Source: Onthophagus taurus (lineage: Eukaryota > Arthropoda > Insecta > Coleoptera > Scarabaeidae). Taken from it: a stretch of 64,000 nucleotides of DNA. Below are positions 33,353-45,469 of the stretch, piece after piece (positions within the stretch are counted from its first letter, which is position 1; each line of letters begins with the position of its first letter). The stretch is from the NCBI RefSeq assembly GCF_036711975.1, contig NC_091966.1, forward strand, positions 7,819,501 through 7,883,500. The letters run 5' to 3'. The notes under the pieces were generated by a model. The model had not been told where the DNA came from. It was given only the letters and a program-made list of their open reading frames with translations, and searched no databases. The position numbers were made by a program, and so were the translations under genes.

Positions 33353-36300
33353 ATGGAAGTGAATAAGGACGAGGCGGACCGATGCATTGAAATCGCCGAA
33401 AACGCTATCCTTGAAAGGAACCGAGAAAAGGCAAAGAAATTTCTTCAAAAAGCCGAACGATTGTACCCCAGCGAAAAAGCAAAAGGTTAGTTATCATCGA
33501 TTAGTTTACTTTCAACACAATGACGTGTTCTTAACATTACTTAATTTTATTAGTGTTACTTTCGAAAATCGAACTAATGCCGCCCTCAAAGGAACCAGAA
33601 ATTAAGCAAAGAAAACCGGCCCCTAAACCGGAAAAACCAGCTGAACCTGAGTACACTACTGATCAAGCTGAAGCTGTGAAGAGAATTAAAAAGTGCAAGG
33701 ATTATTATGAAATTTTGGGGGTTAGTAAGGATTCCACTGATTCTGACATTAAAAAGGCTTATAAGAAGATGGCTTTACAATTACATCCAGATAAGAATAA
33801 GTATCCTGGGTCAGCAGAAGCTTTTAAAGCAATTGGTAAGTTGGTTTACGAATTATTCTGCCCTTTTATTAATTTTGTTATTTCTCATTATTTGAATTTG
33901 ATATATTTAAATGTTTTAAAATTAGTAAAATTGATGTATTTTTAAATTAAAGAATGTATTTTGGAGGCGGAACAAATGGATTCCTGAAAAATACCTGTAA
34001 TAAATTCCACTATTCAAGTCATTATTTAGAAATCTAGTAGAAATAAATTGCATAGCACTGATATATGCATGCATCCTCTAAACACAAACGTTATCAAATA
34101 AAATCAATTGTAAAAATATGTTTTTAAATGACAAAGCCCTGTAAAGGTGTCCATAGAAACTTGATCATACCATCTAATATATCAGCACCTCAGAGGTAAG
34201 GTGTGTTAAGTCACATTTTTTGCGAAATGATTTATCTCCACTATGTGTATTTGTTTAAACATTAAGTCGACTTTCAAATCTCACCTTAACAATTAGAGGT
34301 CAGATGTGTTAAGTCACATTTTTTGTAAAATGAGTTATCTCCACCATATGTATTTCTCTAAACATTAAGTCCACTTCAAATCTCTCTCTTTAACAATTTT
34401 GAGTTTGTGACTTAACACACCTTACCTCTTAGGTGCTGATATATTCCTGACTTTGACCATTTAGATGTCTCATGCCAAGAGAACTAGTCTTCAGTAGTTT
34501 AAAGCTTTCTTTATAACTCAGCACTATATACCTATTTTTAGTTTTAATGAAAACAAAAAAGGCCATCATCTATCCTGGCACTAAAGGTGAAATTTAATAC
34601 AAGGTCAAAGGTTAGAACAGCATAATTTTTTGTTTAGTCATGTGACGATTACTTCTCACATTTACTGATTTGACATTATAATGAATTTGTGTGGTTAATG
34701 AGTTTTGAGTATCTGAAATGTTTACGTTTTTTATTTATTTATTTATTTTAATTTGGGATATATACAAGGGGACCATAATTAAGTATCCACTAAAAACCGA
34801 TTAGTACAAGAAAAGCAACAACAATAAAAAGAAAATTAAATACAAACTGAATTAATAACAAAATTAAATTAATGACACATGTTCAAGCTCAATATACAGG
34901 CTGAGTCAGAAAGAATGGGCTATCCAAATATCGGAGACGCTAGACACTAAAATATGACGTTTTAATCCATACTCTTATACAGATGTTGGTGTTTTTTGAG
35001 GTACAGGGTGTTGAAAGTTAAATTCCTATTTCGAAATTTATTCATAATTTTTAAGGTTTTTCTGCTATTAACACAAAAATTTGGTAGTTTTATATTTTCG
35101 AGCATGAGTGATATGAATTTGAAACTTGTTTTGTGATTGCTCGTAGAGAGCGCTAGATACACACTAGCTTATTTTAGGCTTATTTTTCCGCCCATGTTTC
35201 GACAATTGCTTGTTAATTGTCAATATTCTTCTAATTTCCATGTGCAATAATCACCAATAATCAAATGCCACAAATGCCATATTGAGTTTTCTAACATTTT
35301 CTTGGCAAGATTCTTGTCACTGATAAAGCGACGTTTACAAGAGGGGTTCTTTCAATTGGATAAACAATCACTTATGGGATTCTATGAATCCACATGCTGT
35401 GAGGGTAAGACATTTTAACACAAGTTTGAAGTAAATATTTGATGTGGTGTAATAGCCAATTTTTTCATTGGTCCATTTGAATTCATTTGATTTTTCAATA
35501 TGGACACAATTGAAAGATATGGTGTACAAAAATATGACTGCAATTCGAAATAATGATCAAATGTTATTTAATATTTAAAGGTCTTTAAAAACGCGAATTG
35601 TAAAATCTGTGAGGTGAATGGTGCATACTTCAAAAATGTACTTTAAATTCTATTGTTATTAATTAATTGTTATTGTGATCAATTATTATCATTAGTATCG
35701 TTACTGATTGCTACAGTTACTGTGTGTTATTGATTTTACCGGTTTCAGGCTGTAAGAAGGTCCTTAACATTCGCAAAAGTTAGTTTGTAATGTACCTTAT
35801 AACTTATAACTGTCCTAGGAGTGTAAAGTGACATATCGGTATTGTAAAAATGACGTATTATTAATTTGCTGCCACTGTTTGAACTCAGTATAACATTTTT
35901 CGTATCTCACTTTCGACTTGGTTGGAATAAGTGCTTGCATAGCTTCCTCAGCACTTTCTAGCACGTTTTCAGGCAAATTAATGTTACTCATTTTACAAAT
36001 TATTGAATTTTTAAAACAGAAATTTTTTTTATCTACGACTGCTTGGATAAGTCATCATTACCGCACTCATTTGAAGTGATTTGAGTTACGTAATGAAGTT
36101 CATTACCGCACTGGTTTCATTACGTAACGCATTTTTAGCCTAATCAGAACAGACTTAATTTATTGAAACGAGCAACAATACAAAAGAAAAAGTGCTATCT
36201 ACTTACAGAGAAACAATACTATTTATTATATACATTTATTGTTATGTTTCTACATTTCGAAACACTTATTCCAGATGAGTAAACATGTTGTTGAAACTGA

Positions 36301-38472
36301 CAATTCATTGTTGACAATTGTCAACAATCATTTCAAAATATTTTTATAAATGTCAAATAGACTTTTTTAAAGAAATTGATTTTTTAGTAATTTTTAGCAG
36401 TCGAAGATAAAATGCTGTATATCACACATGGGCTAGAGCATAATTACAGTACTCTTGTAATTACACGACTCGGTCTGTAATTATGTTTCTAGCCCACTTG
36501 TAATATAAATAACTATTTAACAAATAGTGACTACCTAGCACCCAACAGTAGATTAAGTACTAAAGTTAAGACTGCTAACGTATTTATACAGAGTGATTCA
36601 AAAAACCGCTGACAGACTTTTAGGGCAGGTAATACAACAAAAATTAAGATGAAAAGTCTTATTAAACTAAGATTAGAACTAAAACTAGAACTAACACTAG
36701 AAACTTTCGGGTTTTGCCGTGCGTCTTTTAATAAAAGGTTTGACGTTTCGGATGCCATGTTGCAACCTTCTTCAGAAACTGGTTCGAAGTGGTCACTTCG
36801 AAACATCAAACCTTTTATTAAAAGCCGCACGGCAAAACCCGAAAGTTTCTAGTGTTAGTTCTAGTTTTAGTTCTAATCTTAGTTTAATTCACACTGGCCG
36901 TGAAAGCCTTCGTACTTATATGAAAAGTCTTAATATACATGCGGTTGCAAATGCCTCCTTAACGAGATATAGCGGGTCAAAGTTTCTTTAAAATTAAACA
37001 CTATCTGTAATAAAAAGCTTTTTTTTTAATATTGTCAACGGCACTGCTAATTTTGTCAAATGGGCAGTATTTTCGTGTAAAATGATCAATTATCTATCAA
37101 TTGGTCACTTACAAAACTTTGATTAAAGAAACAGTTTTTGATTGAATTAACAATTGAATTTTCTACAAACGAGTTTTTTCTGAAAAACTATTGCTTTGAT
37201 CAAAGTTGATAGATAGACCAATTGATAGATAATTGATCACTTTACACGAAAATACTGCTTGTTTGACAAAATTAGCAGAGACGTTGAAAATATTTTTAAA
37301 AAAGGGCTTTTTATTGCAGATAATGTTTAATTTTAAAGAAACTTTGACCCGCTATATCTCATTAAGGAGGCATTTGAGACCCTATGTATATTAAGTCTTT
37401 TCAGAAACTTTTATTTCATATTTTGCTGCTTTGGAGAGGTTCCTAATAATTGTTGGAAATAATTGTTGTAATTGTTTAAAAATTGAAAACACGAAAACAT
37501 TATCTTGTCTTTTATAGGAAATGCAGTGGCCGTTCTAACTGATGCTGAAAAGAGAAAACAATATGATATGTTCGGTCCTGATGAGCAAAGAAACACACGA
37601 CATCACGAGTCATACACGCGGGGATTTGAAGCTGACGTTAGCGCAGACGAATTGTTTAATATGTTCTTTGGAGGTGGATTGGGAGGAAGTTTCACTAATT
37701 CGAACGTGTATGTACACAGAACCCGATTTCGCCGTACTGCTGGCGGTGAATCGACACATCAAAATCACAACCACAGAGAAGTACTGATAATCAAAATATA
37801 TTAAATAAAAGTAATAAAAGAATACTGGATTTTTTATGATTTTAGCAACAACAATCTGGGTATACCTTATTGCTACAGTTTTTACCAATAATTCTAGCTG
37901 TTTTATTGTCGATGGCATCTAGTATGTTTATTTCTGATCCAGCATATAGTTTACAAGCGACTTCGTAAGTAGTTTTTTTTTTTTGAATCGATGGATATAT
38001 TTTTTTAAAGTTCTTATGGAAGAATATAAAAATAATGATGTTTTAAAATTGTCTTTTTCAATTTATTTAATTTAATTTGTGTATTTTTGTGGTGTTTTGA
38101 TGATATATTTATCGCAGAAAGTATCCGTTGATGCGTAAAACGCAAAACTTGAATATTGAATATTGGGTGAAACAGAACTTCCACAATGAATATCAAGGTT
38201 CAGTGAGACGTCTTGAGAGTACAATTGAAGAGGAGTACATAACTTCGCTCAAACATTCTTGTTATCGTGAAAAGAACTATCGTAAGTTAGATTTATATCA
38301 GCCTTCATTTTCTTTAAATTCTGTATTATGAAAATTCTTAATTTTTTTTTGTTTAGGTGAATCGTTATTGTGGAAAGCTCGAAATTTTGGAGATCGTGAT
38401 ATGTATCTTTCCGCGCAGAATATGAAATTGCCATCTTGCGAGAAGTTGAATCAGCTTCGTAGTCAAGGGTAA
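33353..38472 (+). CDS. DNAJB12/14: ER-membrane J-protein, DNAJB12/DNAJB14 type
   Basis: A tail-anchored-like Hsp40 that recruits Hsp70 to the cytosolic face of the endoplasmic reticulum in protein quality control. Six exons (33353-33485, 33554-33835, 37518-37780, 37846-37964, 38118-38281, 38357-38472) keep phase and give 358 residues. The N-terminus has [16 protein letters not shown] and [12 protein letters not shown], the family-specific start. The J domain (about residues 75-140) has [20 protein letters not shown], the catalytic HPD in LHPDKN, and [13 protein letters not shown]-like segment has [10 protein letters not shown]. Exon 4 encodes one hydrophobic helix ([18 protein letters not shown]), followed by the DUF1977 C-terminal domain with [20 protein letters not shown]. 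Intron 2 spans 3.7 kb and is full of repeats. Confidence 0.94.
34176..34445. mobile_element. MITE with ~40-bp terminal inverted repeats in a J-protein intron
   Basis: The ends AATATATCAGCACCT and AGGTGCTGATATATT are mirrored for about 40 bp (one mismatch seen), continuing through GAGGTAAGGTGTGTTAAGTC. The interior holds two direct copies of TGTGTTAAGTCACATTTTTT about 100 bp apart, so part of the left arm is itself duplicated. 270 bp, non-coding. Confidence 0.85.
34889..35160. repeat. TACAGGGTG-type interspersed repeat remnants
   Basis: TACAGGCTGAGTCAGAAAGA at 34889 and TACAGGGTGTTGAAAGTT at 35002 are two closely spaced starts of the repeat head also seen at 1931, 2217 and 36591. The following sequence is AT-rich, with no protein similarity recognised. 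Confidence 0.45.
36040..36515. repeat. Two-hairpin interspersed element, copy 2 (inverted relative to copy 1)
   Basis: The reverse complement matches 12815-13300 over its length. Hairpins lie at both ends: GTTACGTAATGAA/TTCATTACGTAAC and TGGGCTAGA...TCTAGCCCA. It lies in J-protein intron 2. Confidence 0.8.
36661..36919. repeat. CTAG-family palindrome inserted in another repeat
   Basis: A palindrome of about 240 bp. The left arm TTAAACTAAGATTAGAACTA ... CTAACACTAGAAACTTTCGG is mirrored by CCGAAAGTTTCTAGTGTTAG ... TAGTTTAA, with a loop around GATGCCATGTTGCAACC. The insertion is bracketed by a 13-base direct repeat (ATGAAAAGTCTTA at 36648-36660 and 36920-36932), consistent with insertion into a pre-existing element. 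A 33-bp non-palindromic tail follows the right arm. Confidence 0.85.
36920..37404. mobile_element. MITE with ~190-bp terminal inverted repeats
   Basis: 36925-37120 is mirrored by 37195-37400, for example TCAATTATCTATCAATTGGT against ACCAATTGATAGATAATTGA, and GAGATATAGCGGGTCAAAGT against ACTTTGACCCGCTATATCTC. The short centre has no mirrored partner. No coding content. Its left end was later split from upstream sequence by the CTAG palindrome. Confidence 0.8.
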
Positions 38473-39003
38473 AAAAGCATTTTGTTTAAAAAAATTAAGT
38501 TTGTCGGTTACTGGTATATCCTGCTGTTATTTTAATTGGTCTTTATTTATTCCAAAGTACATACAAAATTGCAACGTGTTTTATTTATGACTTGATTATA
38601 AGTAAGTTTGTTGATAGATTGTTAAATACAACCATAAAATTAAGTATTTGAGATTAAAGAATTGTGGAATGTTTTTTCTATTAATAATTTTCAACTGTAT
38701 TTCTTGAAGTATAACGATTTAAAATTCCACAAACTTCTTAAATAATATATTTCAGAACCTAATTTTAGTAGTTGTGAAAAGCTCACGGTTTAATTAATAA
38801 TTTAGTGTATGGTTTAAAGACATGTAATATATTTCCCTGTATTTATCTTATTTTGGTTAATTAACTCAACTGAGAAGTATAGTGTAATTCACATAAACCA
38901 AGTTGTAATTCTGTGATACTTGTTTGTTTTAATTTGTTGGAATGAAAATAAATACCTATGTATTCAAGTTGACTTCTATTAATAACATTTTTTTATTACT
39001 TTA
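38473..39003. other. Convergent 3' spacer
   Basis: Lies between the stop codons of the J-protein gene and of α-mannosidase A, which face each other. It has AATAAA-type words for both strands but no further gene. Confidence 0.5.
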
Positions 39004-42000
39004 TTATTTATAAATTACAGTTAATATAAATGTTTTTATATCCATAGGATACAATTCCACTCTATAATCACATGACATTTTATTTTTTTTTATAATCCAA
39101 TTTTCAAATGGATTAGTTATATCTTTGTTTTCTTGAACGTACCATTTCAATCTTTTATTGCACCTCAATGGAATGTTTGCTCCAAGGGTCATTTCTTCAA
39201 TATGTAGTACATCAAAAAATGTAAATAATTCCTAAATCAAAAACAAATTTTTGCTTAAAATCCTAATTATATTGAGTAAGTTTATTTGTTAGTTGCTATG
39301 ATGATTTACCAGCTTTGTGTATTTCTTGATGTTTTGTGTTTGTGGTATTATTGTCGATAGCCAGTTAGCTAATAGTTGTGTAAGTACAGATTTTTACTAT
39401 AAAGTGTAGAATGTGGAAAAAATATTTTGCATTTAATTTAATATTTAGATAGGCATGTATAATAGGAATCATGATAAGCTAGCTATATATACCAGGAATT
39501 TCATATAACTTGCAATATATGAATTCAGTAACCATAGTTATAAAACTACTATGCAGTTGTATTGTCCCACATAAAATGCAACATAGCTTAATAGTACAGG
39601 TATTGGGTAGTTTTGCAAAGGAAAAGTTTTGCTTGGAAAAAAGTGACGTCCTTATGATATCCCTGAGTTTTCGGCCGTCTTAAGAGACGCACAGCTAAAC
39701 CCGAATGTTTCTGGTTCTAGGTCTAGTGTTAGTTCTACTCTTTATTCAATTAAAAATATACCACAATCTAACGCTGAATAACAATAAAAACTAGAACTGA
39801 CACTAGACATTGAACTAGAAACATTCGGATTTAGCCACACGTCTCCCAAGACGGCTAAACCCGAATGATTCTAGTTCTAGACCTAGTGTTAGTTCTAGTG
39901 ATAGTGCTAGTGCAAAACTATAACTAACACTAGAACTACAAACATTCGGATTTAGCCGCACGTCTCTCAAGACGGCTAAACCCGAATGATTTTAGTTCTA
40001 GGTCTTGTGTTAGTTCTAGTGATGGTGCTAGTGTAAAACTAGAATTAACAGTAGACCTAGAACTAGAAACATTCGGATTTAGCTGCACGTCTCAAGACGG
40101 CTAAACCCGAATGATTCTAGTTCTAGGAATTGTGTTAGTTCTAGTGATAGTGCTAGTGTAAAACTGGAACTAACACTAGAACTAAAAACATTCGGGTTTA
40201 GCCATGCGGCTGAAGACGATACATTCTAGTTCTAGGTCTAGTGTTAGTTCTACTTTTTGTTCAATAAAAATATACCACCATCTAACGCTGAATAACAATA
40301 AAAACTAGAACTGACACTAGACATAGAACTAGAAACATTCGGATTTAGCCACACGACTCCCAAGACGGCTAAACCCGAATGATTCTAGTTGTAGGTCTTG
40401 TGGTAGTTCTAGTGATAGTGCTAGTGTAAAACTAGAACTAACACTGGTCCTAAAACTAGAAATATTCGGATTTAGCCACACGTCTCGCAAGACAGCTAAA
40501 CCCGAATGATTCTAGTTCTAGGTCTTATGTGAGTTCTAGTGACAGTGCTAGTGCAAAACTATAACACTAGACCTAGAACTAGAAACATTCGGATTTAGCC
40601 GCACGTCTCTCAAGACGGCTAAACCCGAATGATTTTAGTTCTAGGTCTTGTGTTAGTTCTAGTGATAGTGCTAGTATAAAACTAGAACTAACACTAGAAC
40701 TAGAAACATTCGGGTTTAGTCGTGCGGCTGAAGACAATACTTTCTAGTTCTAGGTCTAGTGTTAGTTCTAGCGCTAGTGTTATCTAGTTTTATTTGCTAT
40801 TCAGTGCTAGATTGTTGTATATTTTTATTGAGCTATAACGGACACTGCGTTCCCCGTATTGATCGAGGTTGGTGCATTTTATGTGAGACAAAGTAAGTAG
40901 GTACGCCCTAGTTTCTATGGAAATGTATTTTTGTATATTGCATCTTAAGTGAAATTCACTGTATAAAGGTGTAAAGATGTTCTGCTACAACTTAAATAAT
41001 TCTCTTTCTAAGTCGGTCTCTTCATTTCTGAGGAATTGCAACTCTATGGTGTTTAGGTGTAGTGATTTGTTATTTCTTTCCACCTGATTTAGTCTTTAGC
41101 TCACAATGTTGTATGCAGAGGCGTCTCTCGGTGATATTCTTAATTCGGTTTAGCCATCAAGCGGCCGATCTGCCTCTGGAGCATTTACCATCGACCTCGC
41201 TCTAGGTCACTAATTTTTCTAGACTTATATCGTTGTACTACATGCTCAAAATGCTGGACAGTTCTGCGTTGGACTATATCTCGGACACAGTTCTGAAGCT
41301 TGTTTAGAATTGACGCGCTTGTTCGTCTACGCAACATCCCCAGATCCACATCCTAAAACCGTCAATTTTGTGTATGTCTGAAGTTTTGATGGTCCATGAC
41401 TCTGCTGCGTATAGAAATATCGGGAAAACGTTATCTGTTTGTCTGACCATATTTGCGTCGCCTTATTTCTGGCTCACAAGTACCCTTACTGGAGATTGAA
41501 GATTCGAGATAAACATGTATGGGACGGTTTGGATTTGTGGTGAGAGCTGCTGTATTTGGAGGATATTGCATAGCTTAGTTTTAGCGAGATTTATTTCCAG
41601 TCCCAGCGCGGCTTTCGTTAGTAGGTAAAACAATTAGTAAGATCATTTTTGCTAACTTGATATATTTTTTTGCATTTAATTACTAAACTAAGAGTGTAGT
41701 AGAAGAAATGTGTTAACCCATCAATATACAAAATAAAGATTAATACCTATGTTGAAGTTAAATTAGAACACAATACTTACATCTAAATAAATCACAGCAA
41801 CTTTTGATAAGAAATCATTTTCATTCGCTTCGTATAAATGTTCTAAACGTAATAAAAGTGTATTTTCGCTGGGTTTCCAAGGTTCTAACGTTAAAATTTG
41901 TACATTTCTCGGTAAAGGTCTTAATAACCCTGAAATTTCTTTTGAAAGTACTCCCCAAATATTTCTTGGTTCAATTACAAATGGCAAAGGAGTCATTTTT

Positions 42001-45000
42001 TGAAACTGAACAAGATCTTTCTGAATTACACTTGAACTCAAAGATACTACAAAATGAATTACCTAATGTATTAATAAAATAAAAAATGGATTTTTACGTT
42101 TTCTGGTTAATCTCGGCCCAAATGTAACATAATGTTTTCCTCTAACGATAATCCCTTTGCCGAATTCTTCTTCATTCAATGCTTCGTCAACGCCGAATCC
42201 GTCATCGTACAGAATTCTTCTATGAACCTAAAAAGGATTAAGATTAAAAAGTGCAACATCAATAATTACGGTGATTTTGCCATAAGTTCTAGTTGCCCAG
42301 ATTTTAGACTGGTTCCTCCTTGAGATCTATCTGTAATGACAGCAAATTCGAAGTTTTTATTTTCATCTCGTAAACAAATTTTTGAAGTGACTGGAAAATA
42401 ATTTGACGAAACGTTTTCTGCAGTATATAAATTGAAAGTTGGTCGAAAATTTCGTTTTCGTTTAATCATTTCTCCACCATTTGAGTCAGTATAAAAAATG
42501 TCATTTGTGTTTAATCCAGTTTTAAATCTAGATATTATTTCTTTTCCTTTATTATCCCTAATAATATTTTAATTTTAAGTAATTTTATATTATATTTCAA
42601 AAGTTAACTTGAATGTATTAATAAGGGATGGTACGATTTTAAGCAGCCCGTATTTTCGAAGTTATACGACTTCTTAAAATCGTGCGGTTTGCCGGATTAT
42701 TCTATAATATACATACTTTATATTGATTGGGCCAATTAACCAATCAAATTCGATGTAATTCCCAATTTCATAAACTCTAACAATTTGCTTTATCCATGGA
42801 TTAAATATTTGATGAAGTTCATCAACTAAATTTCCTTTATACGTAGTTGTATGAACGGTTGTAAATAATTTTGTGGCATCTGGAAGTGCTGGTCTAAAAA
42901 CATAAGCTCCAGACGATCTTGTATAATCGGCGTAATTATCACCAAAGGCGCTTATGTAATAATAAAACTCTTGTTGTAATTTAATAATTTCACCATTTAA
43001 TCTTGCGCTGCATAAAAGACCGGTGTTTTCATCCACGTGAAAACCATTTAAATTATCTCCTAAAGAATACTGATTTACCGTTAAATCAGGTTTTGCGCAA
43101 AATTTGCAAACACCATTCTTTTCAAATGAGTAAAGTTTTACACCGAGTGATGGTAAATCTTCCGCATAAAAAACTAGTTCATATTTAGCAGGATTATGAA
43201 TTTTGTAGTCAATGAAATCATCGATTGATGGAAAGATATCGAAAGGTACCTTTCTGTCTAAAATAATATGGTGAGAATTTAATAAAAACTTTTTGATGGC
43301 TTTAATACCGTTTGAATTAAAGATGGTAAAACATCCAGATGACACTGGTAGTCGTATATAATGTGAAATAGGTGCGCTTAAAGGGTTATAAATTGCGAGA
43401 ATAAATTCTTCTTCTTGGGTTAGCTTACAAATGCTTACATTTGCATAAATACAATAGATTAAGTTTAGGTCAATGTCGTCTAAAGGACTTGTTGGCAGAA
43501 GAATACTGTAAAAAAAAAATTTAATTTATTTTGTTACTACATTTTCGATTTTGTCTCAATTTGTTTATTCCTGTACATCGAGTTTAATTTATAATTATAC
43601 ATGGCTTTTATTTATGTAGTGTTGTTTTTGTTTGTTTCTTACTACATAAGATTTTGTTAATACATACGATAATACATCACTCGTTTGCATGATATTTTTT
43701 TCAAAAGCTTCAGTTAACAATCTATGATAATCATTAGCAACATGTTGTTTTTCTGTGCCAGTAATAGCGTCATGATGTTGCATAATAGCTAAAGCTTCTT
43801 GCATTGGTCTTAAATTGGCAATTCTATCATCGATTTGTGGAAAGAAACTAGTTACTTGTTTTGTTATCTATTAAATAAAATAATAAGCTAAATAACAAAA
43901 AAAAAAGATATCTACCTGCAAAATATAGTTACATTCCCTTTCAAATCTCTTTGAATTTGGCCTGGAACTATAAAATCCAGTCCAAAATGAATGTTGATCA
44001 CTTCCATACGGAAAAAAATCATCAAATTTTATATCATAACTTTGTCTGTTCGATGCTAATTGTTTTTTAATAGCTTTTAGATAACAATTTGGGGTGGAAT
44101 AAATTAAATTAATTCTTTGCCCGTGAAAACTATGATTCAAAACTTTGAATCCACTAAAATTAATTAATTATTACTTTAATAACATTTTTAACTCTTTTTT
44201 AGTTTTAGTCATACTGAATAAGTTTATCTAAATTGGAAAAATGTCGTAACGCATCCTGAAAGTGAAAATCACCACCCATAGCTACCATGATATGATTAGT
44301 AGTATAAGAACTAGCCACTATATTAATATATTCTGCAAAGCGAGCTATCATCCCATCCAAATTATATTCAGGCGAAGAGTCATCGTCGACGATGGGGTTA
44401 TCATTGCAAAGAAAATCGAAACAGAACAAAAAAGGGGAAGTGTATCCGTTGAATATGATGGAAACAAAAATTTTTGAATCCAAACTGGAACTTGTTTGCC
44501 AAATTAATTCTGGCGTTTTACTATAAAATCTTTGTTGTCGATCTTGGTGATCTAATCGACCAATAAAGATTGCTTCGTAACTCATTTCAGCAAAAATTTT
44601 TGCCATTTCTCTGCTATGTCCAAATGTATCTACTTGCCATGCTGTCTTAGGTATTGCACATGAACCAAACGTTTCATTTAAGAATCTAAATTTAAATTTT
44701 ATTAATTAAATCTAATAGTTTTGTTAAGATTTACTTGAGTCCAATAGTAAATTGGTCAATTATGGCTTGGTAATTAGTGCATGCTTCATCATTCATCGTC
44801 CATCCTCCACCAACAATTTCTAATTGACCGTTTGTAATCAATGCTCTCAAATTTTCTTTTGAATTATCACTGGCTACATTCCACCATTTATGTAAATAAG
44901 CCGTTTCTACAAATATAAATCTAAAGAAAAAGAGGAATAATATAATTAAGTTTTAATTCGAATGCCTTCGATTTGAATTTTCCATAAGTGCAATGATAAC

Positions 45001-45319
45001 TGATTCTATGATATAATGAACTCCTGATTTGTTATTTTTCGATTTAGCTGGAAAACTTTCGATTATATAAGTCGATTTAAACTGAATAATTTATTACTTC
45101 CCCAATAGTATTCGTCGAAAGTCTTGATCCATCCAACATCTAGATGAGTATGTGCTACTATATGAACGTTCAGTTCATCTGGTTGAGTTGTATGACAAGA
45201 CTGAAATTAATTATCTAACCAATAATAATATTTAAAATTGAGATAAATACTTCGCAAGATTTGGAACATTTTCCGAATGCATTAACTATTATTGTGTTTA
45301 AAATCCACAGGAAAAGCAT
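39004..45319 (-). CDS. MAN2B1: Lysosomal α-mannosidase A (GH38)
   Basis: A retaining exo-α-mannosidase of the lysosome that trims mannose from glycoprotein glycans. Thirteen exons join in phase to 995 residues: 45251-45319, 45098-45200, 44966-45047, 44735-44920, 44215-44685, 43916-44153, 43668-43867, 43309-43505, 42717-43257, 42281-42557, 42098-42227, 41781-42046, 39004-39231. The signal peptide is [16 protein letters not shown]. The zinc motif reads HTHLDVGW: the His and Asp ligands are kept, but the Asp between them is Leu. The nucleophile is in WQVDTFGHS, the predicted acid/base in MGGDF, and the late zinc His in [11 protein letters not shown]. Two introns (44921-44965, 45 nt; 42228-42280, 53 nt) require GC donors. 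The last intron is 2.5 kb of repeats. Ends 150 bp after gene B's stop, in the same direction; probably functional but the most diverged of the three. Confidence 0.92.
39665..40790. repeat. CTAG-rich palindromic satellite array with higher-order repeat
   Basis: Monomers of about 122 bp alternate ATTCGG(G/A)TTTAGCCG, a short CACGTCTC...GACGG hairpin, CGGCTAAACCCGAATG, and runs of CTAGTTCTAGGTCTAGTGTT or its complement. A variant stretch with CATCTAACGCTGAATAACAA recurs 511 bp apart (39737 and 40248), and the word GGCTGAAGACGATAC recurs 520 bp apart. So about four monomers form a higher-order unit repeated twice. Non-coding; lies in the last intron of α-mannosidase A. Confidence 0.9.
41100..41640 (-). 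mobile_element. Truncated RTE/BovB-like LINE, 3' half of reverse transcriptase
   Basis: On the minus strand fragments read [13 protein letters not shown], then [20 protein letters not shown] with DGFRMWIWG, then [13 protein letters not shown]. This is the usual C-terminal order of insect RTE-type reverse transcriptases (thumb and C-terminal region). Stops and frame changes are frequent, and nothing upstream of the thumb remains. Confidence 0.75.
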
Positions 45320-45469
45320 TTTTAAGTTAAAAATTCTTAGATGTTAATTTTTAAAATTAATATTTTCGACACATTAATGACAATGTCATATATAACAAAA
45401 AAATAATAATAACATCTTAATTGCATAGTTACTTTATTACATCAACTTCATTGTTTGGATTATCACAAA

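Noticed and set aside
42228-42280. Treating α-mannosidase A as a pseudogene because of an in-frame stop
   Set aside because: All 13 exons keep phase over 995 codons when this 53-nt segment is spliced as a GC-AG intron, and the catalytic motifs are intact.
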